A stretch of DNA of 64,000 nucleotides from Emticicia sp. CRIBPO. Lineage in GTDB: Bacteria; Bacteroidota; Bacteroidia; Cytophagales; Spirosomataceae. Position 1 is the first letter of the stretch. Every line of letters begins with the position of its first letter. Of the stretch, positions 24,829-32,936 are shown piece after piece. The stretch spans positions 265,655-329,654 of the forward strand of contig NZ_JAAAKV010000009.1 in the NCBI RefSeq assembly GCF_009905725.1, given 5' to 3'. The position numbers and the translations under genes are program-made. The notes beneath the pieces are model-generated. The model worked only from the letters and a program-made list of their open reading frames with translations, had not been told where the DNA came from and did no database searches.

Positions 24829-25479
24829 ATGAACAAAATCAGAATTGCGGTTGTAGACGATCATAACTTATTCAGAAAGGGGCTGGTAGCGATCATGAAC
24901 CAGATTGAAGACTTCGAAGTGATTTTCGAAGCAACCAACGGCCGGGAGTTTCTTGAACACCCTCTGATCGGCCAGGTAGATGTGGTACTGCTGGATATCC
25001 AGATGCCCGAAATGGATGGCATCGCCACCACCAAGCATCTCCGTGACGTAGAATCCGACATCAAAGTACTCATCCTCTCCATGCATGACGAAGACCAGTT
25101 TATCATGCATCTGATGGAGATCGGGGCCAACGGCTATCTGCTGAAAGATACCGATACCGACGAAGTGGCCCTGGCTATCCGCAAAGTGCTGGATTCAGGT
25201 ATATATTTCAGTGATTTTGTAAGCAGGGTGATGCTTCGCAAGATGTCAAAAGCCTATCAGAAAGAAACCAAAGTTTTCAATTATAAAACAGACCTGTCTA
25301 CGAGAGAACTGGAAGTGCTGAAATATATCTGTGAAGGTCTGACTACGACGGAAATCGGAGAGAAAATATTCCTGAGTCCGAGAACTGTGGAAGGCCACCG
25401 CCTGAGGATCATGGAAAAGCTGGGGCTTAAAAATACAGCTGTTTTAGTAGCATATGCCATCAAAAACGATTTGGTTTAG
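24829..25479 (+). CDS. LuxR/NarL-type response regulator
   Basis: This 216-residue regulator has a receiver domain with the acidic pair Asp10 and Asp11, phospho-acceptor Asp56 in LLDIQMPEMDG and a conserved Lys in GYLLKD. The C-terminal helix-turn-helix (TDLSTRELEVLKYICEGLTTTEIGEKIFLSPRTVEGHRLRIMEKLG) is the GerE/LuxR type. It is the last gene of the seven-gene operon and the expected partner of the upstream kinase. Its target genes are not evident from sequence. Confidence 0.93.
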   Translation: MNKIRIAVVDDHNLFRKGLVAIMNQIEDFEVIFEATNGREFLEHPLIGQVDVVLLDIQMPEMDGIATTKHLRDVESDIKVLILSMHDEDQFIMHLMEIGANGYLLKDTDTDEVALAIRKVLDSGIYFSDFVSRVMLRKMSKAYQKETKVFNYKTDLSTRELEVLKYICEGLTTTEIGEKIFLSPRTVEGHRLRIMEKLGLKNTAVLVAYAIKNDLV

Positions 25480-25503
25480 CCTCACATTGCGAAGCTAAAC
25501 CAA
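25471..25503. terminator. hairpin between convergent response-regulator and ridA genes
   Basis: TTGGTTTAGC (25471-25480, containing the stop codon) pairs perfectly with GCTAAACCAA (25494-25503) across a 13-nt loop. The following T-run is weak, so termination strength is uncertain. Confidence 0.5.
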
Positions 25504-25509
25504 TCATTA

Positions 25510-25899
25510 TTATTCTGCAATGATGGCAGTAGCCTCAATTTCGACGAGGTACTTGTCATCAATCAATTTTGCGATTTCGATCATGGAAGTTACCGGCTTG
25601 ATTTCTGCAAAAAGCTCACCGTGTGCCTTACCGATGCTTTCCCACTGGCTGATGTCAGTCGTAAAAATGCGGGTTCTTACCACATCTTTCAGTCCGGCAC
25701 CCATTTGCACCAATGTATTCTGCAATTTCAGCAAAACAAACTTAGTCTGAAGGTAAACATCCCCCTCACCTACCAATTCGCCGCTGTGGTCGGTGGATAC
25801 CGTACCGCTTACTTCAATAATATTTCCAACTTTGACAGCCCTTGAATATCCGACTATGTCTTCCCACTTAGATCCTGAGGATAAATTTGTCCTTTTCAT
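25510..25899 (-). CDS. RidA family (YjgF/YER057c/UK114) protein
   Basis: This 129-residue protein belongs to the RidA superfamily, trimeric proteins some of which hydrolyse reactive enamine or imine intermediates. Family features include IIEVSGTVS near the N-terminus, QTKFVLLKLQNTLVQMGAGLKDVVRTRIF in the middle and a MIEIAKLIDDKYLVEIEATAII C-terminus. The catalytic Arg of true RidA lies in VVRTRIF, where Arg is present, so deaminase activity is possible. A strong promoter at 25927-25956 gives a leader of about 20 bases. The ATG at 25899 is chosen over an upstream TTG. Confidence 0.82.
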   Translation of the reverse strand: MKRTNLSSGSKWEDIVGYSRAVKVGNIIEVSGTVSTDHSGELVGEGDVYLQTKFVLLKLQNTLVQMGAGLKDVVRTRIFTTDISQWESIGKAHGELFAEIKPVTSMIEIAKLIDDKYLVEIEATAIIAE

Positions 25900-25926
25900 C
25901 AATGATTACGTTATATTTTTGAGCTA

Positions 25927-25956
25927 CAAAAGTATTATAATTTTCACAGGAGCAAA
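25927..25956 (-). promoter_or_regulatory. promoter for the RidA-family gene
   Basis: On the minus strand TTTG (25956-25953), 18 nt, TACTTTTG (25934-25927) is a full consensus match about 28 bases before the ATG. Confidence 0.65.
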
Positions 25957-26124
25957 AAAATATCGGATCATGTTTAAGATTTGTTTTCTGGAGCGGTCTT
26001 TTATTCCTCTTAAAAATCGATCAAAAATCTGCTCATCCTCAAAAAAAACCGCCAATACTTATCTTTTAGATTATCTTCTTAAAAAAATGCACCTTTGTTT
26101 TCTGATTAATACAATTCATCTGAA

Positions 26125-27369
26125 ATGGGTAAATTCTTACGTTTGTCTTTCGAAAGTTTCAGGTTTGCCTGGCAGGCCCTTAAAGCTAATGTTTTCCGTA
26201 CCATCCTGTCTCTCTTAGGGGTTACAGTAGGTATATTCTCTATTATCGGGGTATATACCATGGTTGATTCACTGGAAGCGAACATCAAGGAAAGTCTGAG
26301 CTCGATCGGAGACAAGACGATCTATGTAGATAAATGGCCCTGGATATTCGGCGACGGGGATTATCCGTGGTGGAAATATTTCAAAAGGCCTGAACCCAAA
26401 TATTCGGAATTCAAATTCCTGAAAGACAATTCAGAAAACTCAACGGCTGTGGCCATCATGGACTGGTCAACCAGCGTAGCCAGATATGGCAACAACAGTT
26501 ACAATATCCTTTGCCAGGGCATTACCTATGATGTCAATATCATCACAGACATCCCGATTGTAGAAGGCCGCTACTTTACCACCCAGGAAATAGACGCAGG
26601 AAGAAACGTGGCGATTATCGGTGGGGAAGTGTCGGAAGAGCTTTTCCAGCAGGTGGATCCTATCGGCAAACAGATCAAAATCAAAGGACAGAACTTTACG
26701 GTTATCGGTGTACAGGAGAAAAAAGGAAAGCAACTGGTAGATATCGGCGGCAACCCGGATCAGAAGGTTTACGTGCCTTTTATCAAACACAAAAGGATGT
26801 TCAGCTCGGGTAATTTATATGGAACGATCATCATGCAGGCCAAAGACGACGACAAAGACATGGTCTTGCTTGAAAGCGAAACCAAAGGCCTGATGCGTAC
26901 CGCCAGAGGACTCAGACCTGCTGAGGACGACAACTTTGCCATCAACCGCCCGGACGCCGCTGCCAGTGCCATTTCAGGCATTTTCAGCTCATTGCGTGTC
27001 GGCGGGTTTATCATTGGTCTTTTCTCTCTGCTGATCGGTGGATTTGGCATCGCGAATATCATGTTTGTATCCGTGAAAGAACGTACCAACATCATAGGTA
27101 TTCAAAAGTCGCTTGGAGCTAAAAATTACTTTATACTTTTCCAGTTCTTATTTGAGTCGGTTTTCCTTTGTCTTTTCGGGGGACTATTCGGGCTTTTGCT
27201 GGTATATCTGATCAGTTTCATAGACCTGGGCTCTCTTGATATCATTCTGTCTGTGAGTAACATTACTTTCGGATTGTTCATCGCGAGTATCATCGGTATT
27301 CTTTCAGGGATTATCCCGGCTTCACAAGCCGCGAGAATGGACCCCGTGATTGCGATCAGAGCGAAGTAA
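26125..27369 (+). CDS. MacB-like ABC transporter permease
   Basis: This 414-residue inner-membrane protein has the MacB/FtsX topology. One N-terminal helix (residues about 20-45, FRTILSLLGVTVGIFSIIGVY) is followed by a large periplasmic domain (about 50-280, MacB_PCD). A C-terminal three-helix FtsX domain ends with ILSGIIPASQAARMDPVIAIRAK. Such permeases transmit mechanical force with a partner ATPase rather than forming a channel. No ATPase or membrane-fusion gene is adjacent, so the partner must be encoded elsewhere. The periplasmic domain contains an unusual Trp-rich stretch (KWPWIFGDGDYPWWKYF). Confidence 0.88.
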   Translation: MGKFLRLSFESFRFAWQALKANVFRTILSLLGVTVGIFSIIGVYTMVDSLEANIKESLSSIGDKTIYVDKWPWIFGDGDYPWWKYFKRPEPKYSEFKFLKDNSENSTAVAIMDWSTSVARYGNNSYNILCQGITYDVNIITDIPIVEGRYFTTQEIDAGRNVAIIGGEVSEELFQQVDPIGKQIKIKGQNFTVIGVQEKKGKQLVDIGGNPDQKVYVPFIKHKRMFSSGNLYGTIIMQAKDDDKDMVLLESETKGLMRTARGLRPAEDDNFAINRPDAAASAISGIFSSLRVGGFIIGLFSLLIGGFGIANIMFVSVKERTNIIGIQKSLGAKNYFILFQFLFESVFLCLFGGLFGLLLVYLISFIDLGSLDIILSVSNITFGLFIASIIGILSGIIPASQAARMDPVIAIRAK

Positions 27370-27435
27370 GGAGAAAGGAAAAAGGAAATGCCCGATGAGC
27401 CTGGGGTTTGACCGGGAGGATAGAAAATGGACTCA

Positions 27436-27467
27436 GTTTTTCAGGCAAATTTCCTTGCCTGAAAAAC
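27436..27467. repeat. perfect intergenic hairpin
   Basis: GTTTTTCAGGCAA (27436-27448) pairs with TTGCCTGAAAAAC (27455-27467) around ATTTCC. It sits between the convergent permease and M1 peptidase genes and could act as a terminator, although no extra T-run follows. The TCAGGC/GCCTGA core resembles the other palindromes. Confidence 0.55.
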
Positions 27468-27475
27468 GCATAAAC

Positions 27476-27491
27476 CAGACCTTCAGGTCTG
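27476..27491. repeat. short palindrome CAGACCT-TC-AGGTCTG
   Basis: Seven-base perfect arms at 27476-27482 and 27485-27491, just 8 bases from the preceding hairpin. Same CTTCAGG/CCTGAAG flavour as the repeats at 13210 and 48000. Confidence 0.45.
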
Positions 27492-27557
27492 AAACACCTC
27501 CTCATTTGCCCTGGCCTGCGGGCGGGTAGCCCATAATCAGCTCATTAAGAATATGCT

Positions 27558-29483
27558 TTATTTCACCACAAACGCCTTCGAAACTGCCTTGTCGGCGTAG
27601 CTGATTCTCAGGAAATATTTGCCCGGGTAGAGCGATGACACATTCAGTTCGTCTGAAGTATAAGCTTCAGAAATAACGGTTCTTCCTGAGACATCCAGTA
27701 CCTCCATTTTGTCTATTTTCGTCAGGCTGTGCCTGATCTTCAGGCTTTTTTCGGTTGGGTTCGGATAAATAACAAACAGAGAGGTTTCATCCTCAAGTCC
27801 CGAAATGACCCCGATCTCCGATACCGTTTTCATAATTTTATTCCCGGGATCAAAGACAATGCTCTTCACTTCTGCCGCCAGGTTGGCAAACTGAAATACT
27901 TTGGTGTTACTTTCGACAAACGCTACGACAGTGGTATCTTTTTGATTGGCCAGGGTCAGTTTTAACTCTACCGGCATCGAAAAGTAATTCGGAGCTGTCG
28001 TCAGTTTATTCTGGTTAATGGTCACAGCCACTGAATTATTCCCCGTTTTGCTCCAGCTGTACTGGTATCTCGGATAAGATTCACCGTAGAGCCATTGATC
28101 GAAAAAATATTTGAGGTCTTTTTTGGAAATCCTTTCGGCAATTGTTCTGAAATCATCAATTCCGGCAGCCCCGTAAGCAAATTCAGAGTTGGCATACCCC
28201 TTTAATACTTCAAAAAAGACTTTATCACCCAAAACCCCTCTCAGCATATGCAATACCACGGCTCCTTTGCCATACACCAGGTTATAGTCAAATATCTTAT
28301 TCTCGTCCTGAATATCCTTGATACTAAGGGTACCGGAGGCGTTTTTTGCCACCCTGATGTATTCCTGCATGTAGGCATCATAAACCGGTTTTCCGCTTTT
28401 GTGCTCCGCATAAAGGGCTTCGCTGTAGGAAGCAAAACCTTCATTGACCCAGATATCCGCCCAGGTTTTACAGGTAATTTTATCACCAAACCACTGATGG
28501 GCCAGTTCATGCGAAATCAGGTCCTGGTTAAAGCCACCCATTGAACTGACCGTCTGATGCTCCATTCCTCCGCCAAAACCGCACATGGCATGTCCGTATT
28601 TTTCTTTGATAAACGGATATAAGCCAAACTGATCTGAAAAATACTGCAGCATATCAGCGGTTTCATCCAGCTGCTTCTTCAGGTTGGTGGTCAATACTTC
28701 AGGATAGATAAAATGACTGATTTTCATGGAATCCGTCGCTGAATACTTAAAATAATCGGTGTACTCAGCATAGTTGGAACAAGCCACTGAGATCAGGTAA
28801 TGCGATATCGGATACCTGCTTTCCCAGTGATAGGTTTTGGTATTATCGGCATTGGTTTTCTGCTCTTTCAATACACCATTGGATACAGAAACAAAGGCCG
28901 AAGGCATCGTAACAGAGACGGCTACCGAATCTATTTTATCAGAAGGATCATCTTTGCAAGGCCACCAGTCAGGTGCTCCGTAAGGCTCACTGAGGCTCCA
29001 GACCGCCGGGGAACCGCCGCCGTGGGTACCAAAGGAGAAGCTGCCAAAGGCCGATCCCTGAGGTGTACCCTGGTAATAGATCGTCAGCGATAATTTCTGA
29101 GCCTTGCTGTAGGTCTGTGCAAAGGTGAGGTTGATTTTGTTTCCGGAACGGGCAAAATTCACCTTGCTTTTATTCATGATCACGGAATCTACTTTCAGTG
29201 CCGCGTTGAGATCAAAAGAACAGGCGGTAAAATTATCTTCGGTCGGGACAAAATCCGTTCTGACAGCACCGCTTATGTATTTTGCGGTATAAGAAATATT
29301 GAGATTGAGATGGTGGTATTTCACATCAATTTTTGTATCTCCCGGATAGGCTACCCTGGCATTCCTGGCTTGCCTTACAAATGCCTCCGCTTTATGCTTC
29401 GAACAAAGGATACCTCCCTTACCCTGCCCTGAAGCTGAACCGCAGATGATCAGAAGTGCGAAAAAGAAAGTAATAATTCTCAT
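27558..29483 (-). CDS. secreted M1 family aminopeptidase with T9SS sorting domain
   Basis: This 641-residue zinc peptidase has a signal peptide (about 1-20, ending SASGQ). The M1 catalytic signature HELAHQWFG at 325-333 supplies His325, Glu326 and His329, with the third ligand Glu348 in VNEGF. The exopeptidase motif appears as GGMEH (305-309) instead of the usual GAMEN. The C-terminal ~80 residues (LFVIYPNPTEKSLKIRH through KYFLRISYADKAVSKAFVVK) are a T9SS sorting domain, so the enzyme should be released or anchored at the cell surface. It is likely to trim peptides for nutrition. It stands alone on its strand. Confidence 0.92.
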   Translation of the reverse strand: MRIITFFFALLIICGSASGQGKGGILCSKHKAEAFVRQARNARVAYPGDTKIDVKYHHLNLNISYTAKYISGAVRTDFVPTEDNFTACSFDLNAALKVDSVIMNKSKVNFARSGNKINLTFAQTYSKAQKLSLTIYYQGTPQGSAFGSFSFGTHGGGSPAVWSLSEPYGAPDWWPCKDDPSDKIDSVAVSVTMPSAFVSVSNGVLKEQKTNADNTKTYHWESRYPISHYLISVACSNYAEYTDYFKYSATDSMKISHFIYPEVLTTNLKKQLDETADMLQYFSDQFGLYPFIKEKYGHAMCGFGGGMEHQTVSSMGGFNQDLISHELAHQWFGDKITCKTWADIWVNEGFASYSEALYAEHKSGKPVYDAYMQEYIRVAKNASGTLSIKDIQDENKIFDYNLVYGKGAVVLHMLRGVLGDKVFFEVLKGYANSEFAYGAAGIDDFRTIAERISKKDLKYFFDQWLYGESYPRYQYSWSKTGNNSVAVTINQNKLTTAPNYFSMPVELKLTLANQKDTTVVAFVESNTKVFQFANLAAEVKSIVFDPGNKIMKTVSEIGVISGLEDETSLFVIYPNPTEKSLKIRHSLTKIDKMEVLDVSGRTVISEAYTSDELNVSSLYPGKYFLRISYADKAVSKAFVVK

Positions 29484-29520
29484 GAGAAGTTTTTTTACAG
29501 AAATGTGAAAATATCATCTA

Positions 29521-29556
29521 CAAACAAAAAATGCCCGGATCAGATCGGGGCATTTT
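29521..29556 (-). terminator. terminator for pyrH-frr
   Basis: AAAATGCCC (29528-29536) pairs with GGGCATTTT (29548-29556), with one internal G-G mismatch and 3 more pairs. On the minus strand it is followed by TTTTTTGTTTG. Confidence 0.75.
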
Positions 29557-29574
29557 CATTATGATTAAGGCTTA

Positions 29575-30135
29575 TCAGACATTCATGATGTCTGCTTCTT
29601 TGGTAGCCATCATCTGGTCTATTTTGGTAATGAACTGATCTGTGATTTTCTGAACCCCTTCTTCACCTACTTTGATGGCATCTTCTGAAACGCCGTCGTT
29701 TTTCAGTTTACGGAGGTCTTCATTAGACTCCTGTCTCACTTTACGGATATTGACTTTAGCTACTTCAATCTCCACTTTTACCCTTTTCACCAGGTCTCTC
29801 CTACGCTCTTCTGTGAGCGGCGGAACGTTAAGCCTGATCAGGTCGCCGTCATTGGCAGGATTCAAACCGACATTGGAATTGATAATGGCTCTTTCGATAT
29901 CGTTGATGATTTTCTTTTCGAAAGGCTTGATGGCAATGGTACGGGCATCGGGTGTGGTAATCGAAGATACCTGACTGATCGGCGACATCACGCCGTAATA
30001 TTCAATCATGATACCGTCAAGCATCTGTGTACTTGCTTTTCCGGCTCTTATTTTCCCTAACTCAATTTGTGTATGTTTCAGGGCTCTTTCCATGCCGTCC
30101 TGAGCCATATCCAAAACTAAATCTATCTCTTCCAT
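29575..30135 (-). CDS. frr: ribosome recycling factor
   Basis: This 186-residue protein splits the post-termination ribosome together with EF-G. Length and sequence are standard: KIRAGKASTQMLDGIMIEYYG at the start of domain II, PFEKKIINDIERAI, and RRDLVKRVKVEIEVAKVNIRKVRQESN in the second helix. It is the second gene of a minus-strand pair with pyrH (27-base gap), an arrangement widely conserved in bacteria. It is followed by a terminator at 29521-29556. Confidence 0.97.
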   Translation of the reverse strand: MEEIDLVLDMAQDGMERALKHTQIELGKIRAGKASTQMLDGIMIEYYGVMSPISQVSSITTPDARTIAIKPFEKKIINDIERAIINSNVGLNPANDGDLIRLNVPPLTEERRRDLVKRVKVEIEVAKVNIRKVRQESNEDLRKLKNDGVSEDAIKVGEEGVQKITDQFITKIDQMMATKEADIMNV

Positions 30136-30162
30136 TCTGATTTATATGTTGACTTAAATTTT

Positions 30163-30873
30163 TTAGCTGACTAATGTACCTATTTTTTCTCCGGTCACTA
30201 CTTTGAGTAGGTTACCCGGTGTGTTCATATCAAAAACAATAATAGGTAATTTATTTTCCTGACACAAGGTAAAGGCTGTCATGTCCATTACTTTCAGGCT
30301 TTCTGCAATTGCTTTTTCAAACGTAATTTCGTCGTACTTTGTTGCGTTAGGGTCTTTTCTCGGATCTGCCGAATAAACACCGTCCACGCTGGTTCCTTTC
30401 AATAACACCTCCGCCTCGATTTCATTGGCTCTCAGGGCTCCGCCCGAGTCGGTTGAGAAATAAGGATTTCCTGTACCGGCTCCGAAAATCACCACACGGC
30501 CCTTTTCAAGGTGCCTGATGGCTCTTCTTCTGATAAAAGGTTCTGCGATCTGCTCCATTTTGATGGCAGACAACAGACGGGTTTTGATATTTACGGCTTC
30601 AAGAGAACTCTGGATGGCCATACCGTTGATTACGGTAGCCAGCATCCCCATGTAGTCACCCTGCGAACGGTCGATACCTGATTTGAGAGAGGCTCCCCTG
30701 AAGATGTTCCCACCTCCGATCACGATGGCGACTTCACATCCTGCATCTACGACCTGCCTGATTTCTACGGCGTATTGTTCTAAAATATCTGAATTGATGA
30801 TCTGGCTTTTATCGCCTCCGTTTAAAGCTTCGCCACTAAGTTTAAGTAGGATACGTTTGTATTTTAAGGACAT
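30163..30873 (-). CDS. pyrH: UMP kinase
   Basis: This 236-residue amino-acid-kinase-fold enzyme phosphorylates UMP to [13 protein letters not shown] opens the protein, [10 protein letters not shown] is the phosphate loop, [19 protein letters not shown] is the UMP-binding region and [11 protein letters not shown] is typical of PyrH. Length is normal. A well-formed promoter at 30890-30922 gives a leader of only about 10 bases. It is co-transcribed with frr. Confidence 0.97.
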   Translation of the reverse strand: MSLKYKRILLKLSGEALNGGDKSQIINSDILEQYAVEIRQVVDAGCEVAIVIGGGNIFRGASLKSGIDRSQGDYMGMLATVINGMAIQSSLEAVNIKTRLLSAIKMEQIAEPFIRRRAIRHLEKGRVVIFGAGTGNPYFSTDSGGALRANEIEAEVLLKGTSVDGVYSADPRKDPNATKYDEITFEKAIAESLKVMDMTAFTLCQENKLPIIVFDMNTPGNLLKVVTGEKIGTLVS

Positions 30874-30889
30874 ATTGCAAGATTTTGAG

Positions 30890-30922
30890 CAAAATTAATA
30901 AATAAGATTGAAAAATATCAAA
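30890..30922 (-). promoter_or_regulatory. promoter for pyrH-frr
   Basis: On the minus strand TTTG (30922-30919), 21 nt, TAATTTTG (30897-30890) is a full consensus match, predicting a transcript start near 30883. Confidence 0.65.
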
Positions 30923-30933
30923 AATTGTTTGAG

Positions 30934-31827
30934 CTACTTTTTATTGATCAGGTACACTCCTGTCAGGATGACTCCCATGCCCGCAAAGTGCCAGAACGAA
31001 ATCACTTCACCATCCAGGATACCGGCTATAACCGCTACTACCGGAATGAGATAAGTGACCGATGAAGCAAATATGGGAGAGGAAATCTGAATCAGAAAAT
31101 TAAATAAAACGGCCGCAAAACCGGAATTCAGAGCCCCTAAAATCAAAAGGTAGATGAGCAAATGGGTGTTCTGAGGCATCAGGATTTTAGAGAAAAAATC
31201 TGTAAACAACAGGATTACAAAAGCTATCAGACCGACAGAAAACAGGGAGTAAGCACTCAGTTGCATCGGCTTCACATCCATCAGGTAATTTCCGATAAGG
31301 TTACCGTTGATACCATACATCACTGTGGCTCCTATACCTAATAACGCATAAGGGTTATTGAAGTCAAGATTGCCGTTGCTACCGGAAAAGATCAGTAACA
31401 AGCTCCCGAAAAACCCGAGAATAAGACCAATGACCTGAAACTTCAGAATCTTTCTGGCAAAAAACATGGCCCCGATAACCAGCACAAAGATGGGCGTGGT
31501 AGAATTTAAGGTACCTGCCAGCGAACTGTTGATTTTACTGCCGATGGTAGCAAAAATGAATGCAGGGAGTAAATACCCCATCAATCCGGAGAGTACGAGG
31601 AGAAGTCCTTTCTTTTTTGGAAATGTTGAGATACTCGTAAAGGCCCAGGGAGACAGGGTAAGACCTGCGATAAAAATCCTGGCCGCCCCTATTTCAATTG
31701 GTGTAAAAGCGTGAACAACTCTTTTGATCATGATGAAAGACATGCCCCAGAAAAGAGCGAGAAGAACCAATATTATCCAGGCAAGCAGGATTTTATTCTC
31801 TCTCAGTTTTATCGCTTTGTTGACCAA
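30934..31827 (-). CDS. DMT/EamA family transporter
   Basis: This 297-residue inner-membrane protein has ten predicted membrane helices in two EamA repeats (GMSFIMIKRVV through GLILGFFGSLLLI, and LLGIGATVMYGINGNLIG through GMGVILTGVYLI). Family members export amino acids or small metabolites; the substrate here is unknown. The best start is a TTG at 31827. No ATG occurs before the first helix is complete, and a -7 element at 31844-31851 gives a leader of about 10 bases. It lies upstream of pyrH with 60 bases between and has its own promoter. Confidence 0.85.
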   Translation of the reverse strand: MVNKAIKLRENKILLAWIILVLLALFWGMSFIMIKRVVHAFTPIEIGAARIFIAGLTLSPWAFTSISTFPKKKGLLLVLSGLMGYLLPAFIFATIGSKINSSLAGTLNSTTPIFVLVIGAMFFARKILKFQVIGLILGFFGSLLLIFSGSNGNLDFNNPYALLGIGATVMYGINGNLIGNYLMDVKPMQLSAYSLFSVGLIAFVILLFTDFFSKILMPQNTHLLIYLLILGALNSGFAAVLFNFLIQISSPIFASSVTYLIPVVAVIAGILDGEVISFWHFAGMGVILTGVYLINKK

Positions 31828-31843
31828 TTTCAGAAGTTTTTTA

Positions 31844-31851
31844 CAAAGCTA
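31844..31851 (-). promoter_or_regulatory. -7 element (TAGCTTTG) for the DMT transporter
   Basis: On the minus strand TAGCTTTG is a full -7 match 17 bases before the TTG start at 31827. The -33 partner is weak. Confidence 0.45.
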
Positions 31852-32002
31852 GCCATTCTGGGCAGATTAACATTGTGGTAAGGAATTATTATTAAATTAG
31901 TACAAATAAATATTCAATCGAGTCAGTTAATTGTTATAGTTTTAATGGGTAAATAATTGATTTTTCTTCTCCCTGAAGCTTTGTAAACATTTAAGCATAG
32001 GC

Positions 32003-32033
32003 TTTGACTATAATTTTTAAACCTTTACTTTTA
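32003..32033 (+). promoter_or_regulatory. promoter for the gene cluster at 32117
   Basis: TTTG (32003-32006), 19 nt, TACTTTTA (32026-32033) has one mismatch in the -7 box. The predicted transcript starts near 32040. Confidence 0.45.
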
Positions 32034-32116
32034 GTTGAAAATACAGAGTTCGATATACACAAAAAAATGGATAAGTGAAGAATGAGCAAACCGGTACAAA
32101 AAGATTCCAAAACTAA

Positions 32117-32578
32117 ATGAAATTTGAAAACATCCTTATTGCCACAGGCTTGATCATACTGTTAGTGATCACCATGATCATATTTCTGAATCCTTTTACC
32201 TGGGGGATGAGGAGGGTGGAGTATTATGAGTTTTCTGAAATTGAAAATTCTATTGCAAATGACTCAGTCTTTAATCGAGTTTATATGGAGAACCCGACAA
32301 AGTGGTACATGAAAGATTGTGAACGCGGATACCTCGACAAAATTGAAAACTTAAACATCAGACTTGAGGAGGTTATAGATGAAACCAGAAAAACCGATAC
32401 AAATTTCTTAAATAAAAAAATAGACTTTTATGCTGAGAATATAATGGCTTCTTTACATGAAAAAACATGCTTTGACAGCTTGGTAATTGTTTATTCTTAC
32501 AAAACAGATACTTCAGGTATTTACAATACAAATGGCCATGAATACTCCAGACATAAGGCATTCAAAATAAAAAACTAG
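32117..32578 (+). CDS. hypothetical membrane-anchored protein
   Basis: I do not recognise this 153-residue protein. One N-terminal membrane helix (about 6-28) is followed by a soluble, probably extracytoplasmic region rich in Asp, Glu, Tyr and Lys with a predicted helix around 70-100. Two cysteines in that region (in KDCERGY and KTCFDSL) could form a disulfide. It is 3 bases upstream of a second small membrane protein and shares an mRNA with it and perhaps with the AraC regulator. Base composition is slightly AT-rich. Confidence 0.55.
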   Translation: MKFENILIATGLIILLVITMIIFLNPFTWGMRRVEYYEFSEIENSIANDSVFNRVYMENPTKWYMKDCERGYLDKIENLNIRLEEVIDETRKTDTNFLNKKIDFYAENIMASLHEKTCFDSLVIVYSYKTDTSGIYNTNGHEYSRHKAFKIKN

Positions 32579-32581
32579 ACA

Positions 32582-32911
32582 ATGAAACTAAAAAACAGAA
32601 TAACTTCACCCGGGTTTCTAAAAATCCAGCTTGGCATATTCCTTTTTTTGGACTTCCTATGTTTTGTCACTCATTACTTGGAGGATTTATTATTCAGCTT
32701 CAAATATTATGAGAGTTTTGTATGGACTATTTTCTGTGTATATGTCCCCATGATAATAGTCTTTTCTTTGATCATTTTTTACCAGATTATCCTGGCCTTC
32801 ATAAAGCTGAATGACAATCAGTTAAAAACCCGGGTTTTCATTACTGAATTACTCTTTTGTACTGCTGTTGCCTCTGAGATAATTATTTCGACACAAGTCA
32901 GGCCCTTTTAG
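32582..32911 (+). CDS. hypothetical three-helix membrane protein
   Basis: This 109-residue protein has three hydrophobic segments (about 15-35, 48-72 and 86-103) and short polar loops. No family is recognised. It begins 3 bases after the previous hypothetical gene and ends 25 bases before the AraC-type regulator, so the three genes probably form one transcript. It may be the membrane partner of the preceding single-span protein (inference). Confidence 0.55.
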   Translation: MKLKNRITSPGFLKIQLGIFLFLDFLCFVTHYLEDLLFSFKYYESFVWTIFCVYVPMIIVFSLIIFYQIILAFIKLNDNQLKTRVFITELLFCTAVASEIIISTQVRPF

Positions 32912-32936
32912 TTCAACGCAGATAACACAAACAGAA

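Noticed and set aside
25793..26218. 141-codon plus-strand frame
   Set aside because: Overlaps the start of the RidA-family gene (opposite strand), its promoter, and the start of the permease. No domain.
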